Shown here: one piece after another, positions 15,085 to 15,719 of the stretch
Position numbering within the stretch: the stretch's first letter is position 1
Layout of the letters: the number at the start of each line of letters is the position of its first letter
Assembly: GCA_050309735.1 (NCBI GenBank)
Contig: JBNRMS010000018.1
Span: 1-15,719 of the forward strand
Direction of reading: 5' to 3'
Origin: UMGS1002 sp050309735
GTDB lineage: Bacteria > Bacillota > Clostridia > Oscillospirales > CAG-272
Length of the DNA stretch: 15,719 bases
Translations under genes and position numbers: made by a program
Notes under the pieces: model-generated
What the model saw: the letters and a program-made list of their open reading frames with translations, nothing else
Databases searched by the model: none
What the model was told of the DNA's origin: nothing

Positions 15085-15113
15085 ATTATACACCATGCCA
15101 CCGCCCATTGCAA
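15085..15113 (-). promoter_or_regulatory. Sigma-A promoter of the solute-binding protein gene
   Basis: On the minus strand: -35 TTGCAA (15113-15108), 17-bp spacer, perfect -10 TATAAT (15090-15085). The predicted start is near 15078, about 76 bases before the ATG. Confidence 0.75.
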
Positions 15114-15180
15114 GACGCCGGGAAAAGTTTAAAAGATAAATCTTTCAAACATCTCTTGCCGAAAATTTTAATAAATGCTC

Positions 15181-15209
15181 TTGCAAAGAGGGGAATCATA
15201 TGATATAAT
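15181..15209 (+). promoter_or_regulatory. Promoter of tRNA-Trp
   Basis: -35 TTGCAA (15181-15186), 17-bp spacer, perfect -10 TATAAT (15204-15209) with an extended TGA before it. The predicted start, about 15216, falls inside the repeat at 15211-15299, so the repeat forms most of the tRNA precursor's 5' leader. Confidence 0.75.
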
Positions 15210-15210
15210 A

Positions 15211-15299
15211 TACACATTGGCAGCTTTCCGCGAAAGCTGAGATGTCGCAAAAGCAAGCGGACGCATGGGAGAAATCCAGTTGCGACTATGACATAATAT
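15211..15299. repeat. Dispersed intergenic repeat, full copy C, in the tRNA-Trp leader
   Basis: Matches the copy at 1210-1296 throughout. It has the hairpin cagctttc (15221-15228), loop cgc, gaaagctg (15232-15239). Then comes gtcgcaa (15244-15250) and its inverse ttgcgac (15280-15286), 29 bases apart. ATAATAT occurs at both edges (15205-15211 and 15293-15299) and could be a target-site duplication. The repeat lies between the tRNA promoter and the tRNA. Confidence 0.8.
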
Positions 15300-15321
15300 G
15301 CAAGTCCGCGAAGCGAAATAC

Positions 15322-15397
15322 AGGGGTGTAGCTCAGTTGGTAGAGTCGCGGTCTCCAAAACCGTTGGTCGAGGGTTCAAGTCCTTCCGCCCCTGCCA
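15322..15397 (+). tRNA. tRNA-Trp (anticodon CCA)
   Basis: A complete 76-base cloverleaf. The acceptor stem AGGGGTG pairs with CGCCCCT (one G-T pair). The D arm is GCTCAGTTGGTAGAGT and the anticodon stem is GCGGT/ACCGT. The loop CTCCAAA has anticodon CCA at 15355-15357. The T arm is GAGGG TTCAAGT CCTTC, followed by discriminator G and an encoded CCA at 15395-15397. It stands alone, with its own promoter upstream and a hairpin terminator downstream. Confidence 0.96.
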
Positions 15398-15428
15398 CCC
15401 TATAAGGATCAAAAAGATATCACCCAGG

Positions 15429-15490
15429 AAAAGCGAGAAAAACAGAGCTTTCACGAGGAAAGTGGCAGTTTTTCCGCTTTTTATTTTTTC
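15429..15490 (+). terminator. Terminator after tRNA-Trp
   Basis: A long nested hairpin. aaaagcg (15429-15435) pairs with cgctttt (15475-15481), then a one-base bulge. gaaaaac (15437-15443) pairs with gtttttc (15468-15474), and ctttc (15448-15452) pairs with gaaag (15458-15462) around a five-base loop. A T-rich tract ttattttttc follows directly. Confidence 0.75.
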
Positions 15491-15602
15491 GTAATTTTAT
15501 GAGTGTCATATACCCTTAAGGACGATGAAAAAGGATCCGAACTGCCGCAACAATACGATAAGGTATAATAAATTTCGCAAATTGAAAAAAGAGCAAAAAA
15601 GA
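15491..15602. other. Probable left end of the insertion sequence
   Basis: No gene is seen. The element boundary and terminal inverted repeat of the IS should lie between the tRNA terminator and the transposase promoter, but the right end is outside the window, so the exact end cannot be set. Confidence 0.35.
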
Positions 15603-15631
15603 TAGACATGCTCGAAAAACTCTGGTAGAAT
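15603..15631 (+). promoter_or_regulatory. Promoter of the transposase gene
   Basis: -35 TAGACA (15603-15608), 17-bp spacer, -10 TAGAAT (15626-15631) with an extended TGG. Each hexamer has one mismatch to the sigma-A consensus. The start would be near 15638, about 30 bases before the ATG. Confidence 0.6.
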
Positions 15632-15668
15632 GAAGTTGTCACACAAACATTCGAAAGGAGTTCAGAAC

Positions 15669-15719
15669 ATGTCCAACCCCATTATACAGTTAAACGAGGA
15701 AGCCGTCAAGAGCGAGTTG
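15669..15719 (+). CDS. IS256-family (mutator type) transposase, first 17 codons
   Basis: The 17 visible residues MSNPIIQLNEEAVKSEL resemble the N-terminus of clostridial IS256-type DDE transposases, which often begin with an IIQLNE-type motif followed by Lys-Ser/Thr-Glu-Leu. AAAGGAG lies eight bases before the ATG, and a sigma-A-like promoter lies just upstream. The DDE catalytic residues are outside the window. The family call rests on recall of the N-terminal pattern, so it is moderate. The element would have inserted just after the tRNA-Trp terminator, where it does little harm. Confidence 0.62.
   Translation, partial: MSNPIIQLNEEAVKSEL

Noticed and set aside
15086..15454. Minus-strand ORF of 122 codons across the tRNA-Trp locus containing GRKDLNPRPTVLETATLP
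   Set aside because: This peptide is the well-known artefact from translating the complement of a tRNA; it also covers two promoters and the repeat.

Overview
The window looks like chromosomal DNA of a low-profile Firmicute, most likely class Clostridia (Oscillospirales-like). This is inferred from gene content, AGGAGG-type ribosome binding sites, a TTG start on gdpP, sigma-A promoters, a lipoprotein-type solute-binding protein and a moderately high G+C content. No marker gene fixes the genus. Nearly everything is core housekeeping, and I see no defence island, CRISPR array, prophage or biosynthetic cluster.

Layout: (1) 1-3031, minus strand: the transcription/translation operon rimP-nusA-ylxR-ylxQ-infB, read from a strong extended -10 promoter at 3003-3031 through a leader with two hairpins. 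infB runs off the left edge inside an 18-bp tandem repeat. (2) 3032-3660: a divergent region with a small A+T-rich hypothetical ORF, possibly a frameshifted relic, and the gdpP promoter. (3) 3661-11842, plus strand: gdpP-rplI-dnaB-tilS-hpt-ftsH in close succession, closed by a strong intrinsic terminator. This joins two clusters that lie on either side of the replication origin in Bacillus subtilis. The terminator stem contains a 16-mer one base away from the parS consensus. (4) 11843-12093: a non-coding block rich in inverted repeats. (5) 12094-15113, minus strand: asnS, preceded by a solute-binding lipoprotein gene with its own promoter. (6) 15181-15490, plus strand: promoter, leader, tRNA-Trp(CCA) and terminator. 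(7) 15603-15719: promoter and first 17 codons of an IS256-type transposase, cut by the right edge.

The most notable feature not explained by genes is a small structured repeat of about 90 bp. It occurs as a complete copy in the tRNA-Trp leader (15211-15299), a complete copy at the nusA 3' end (1210-1296) and an internally deleted copy in tandem with that one (1166-1209). Each complete copy has a perfect 8-bp hairpin followed by a 7-bp inverted repeat at identical spacing. One copy supplies the nusA stop codon, and another separates the tRNA-Trp promoter from its tRNA.

The genes cover ribosome assembly and initiation (rimP, infB, rplI), transcription elongation (nusA), replication (dnaB), c-di-AMP turnover (gdpP), tRNA modification and charging (tilS, asnS), purine salvage (hpt) and membrane proteolysis (ftsH).
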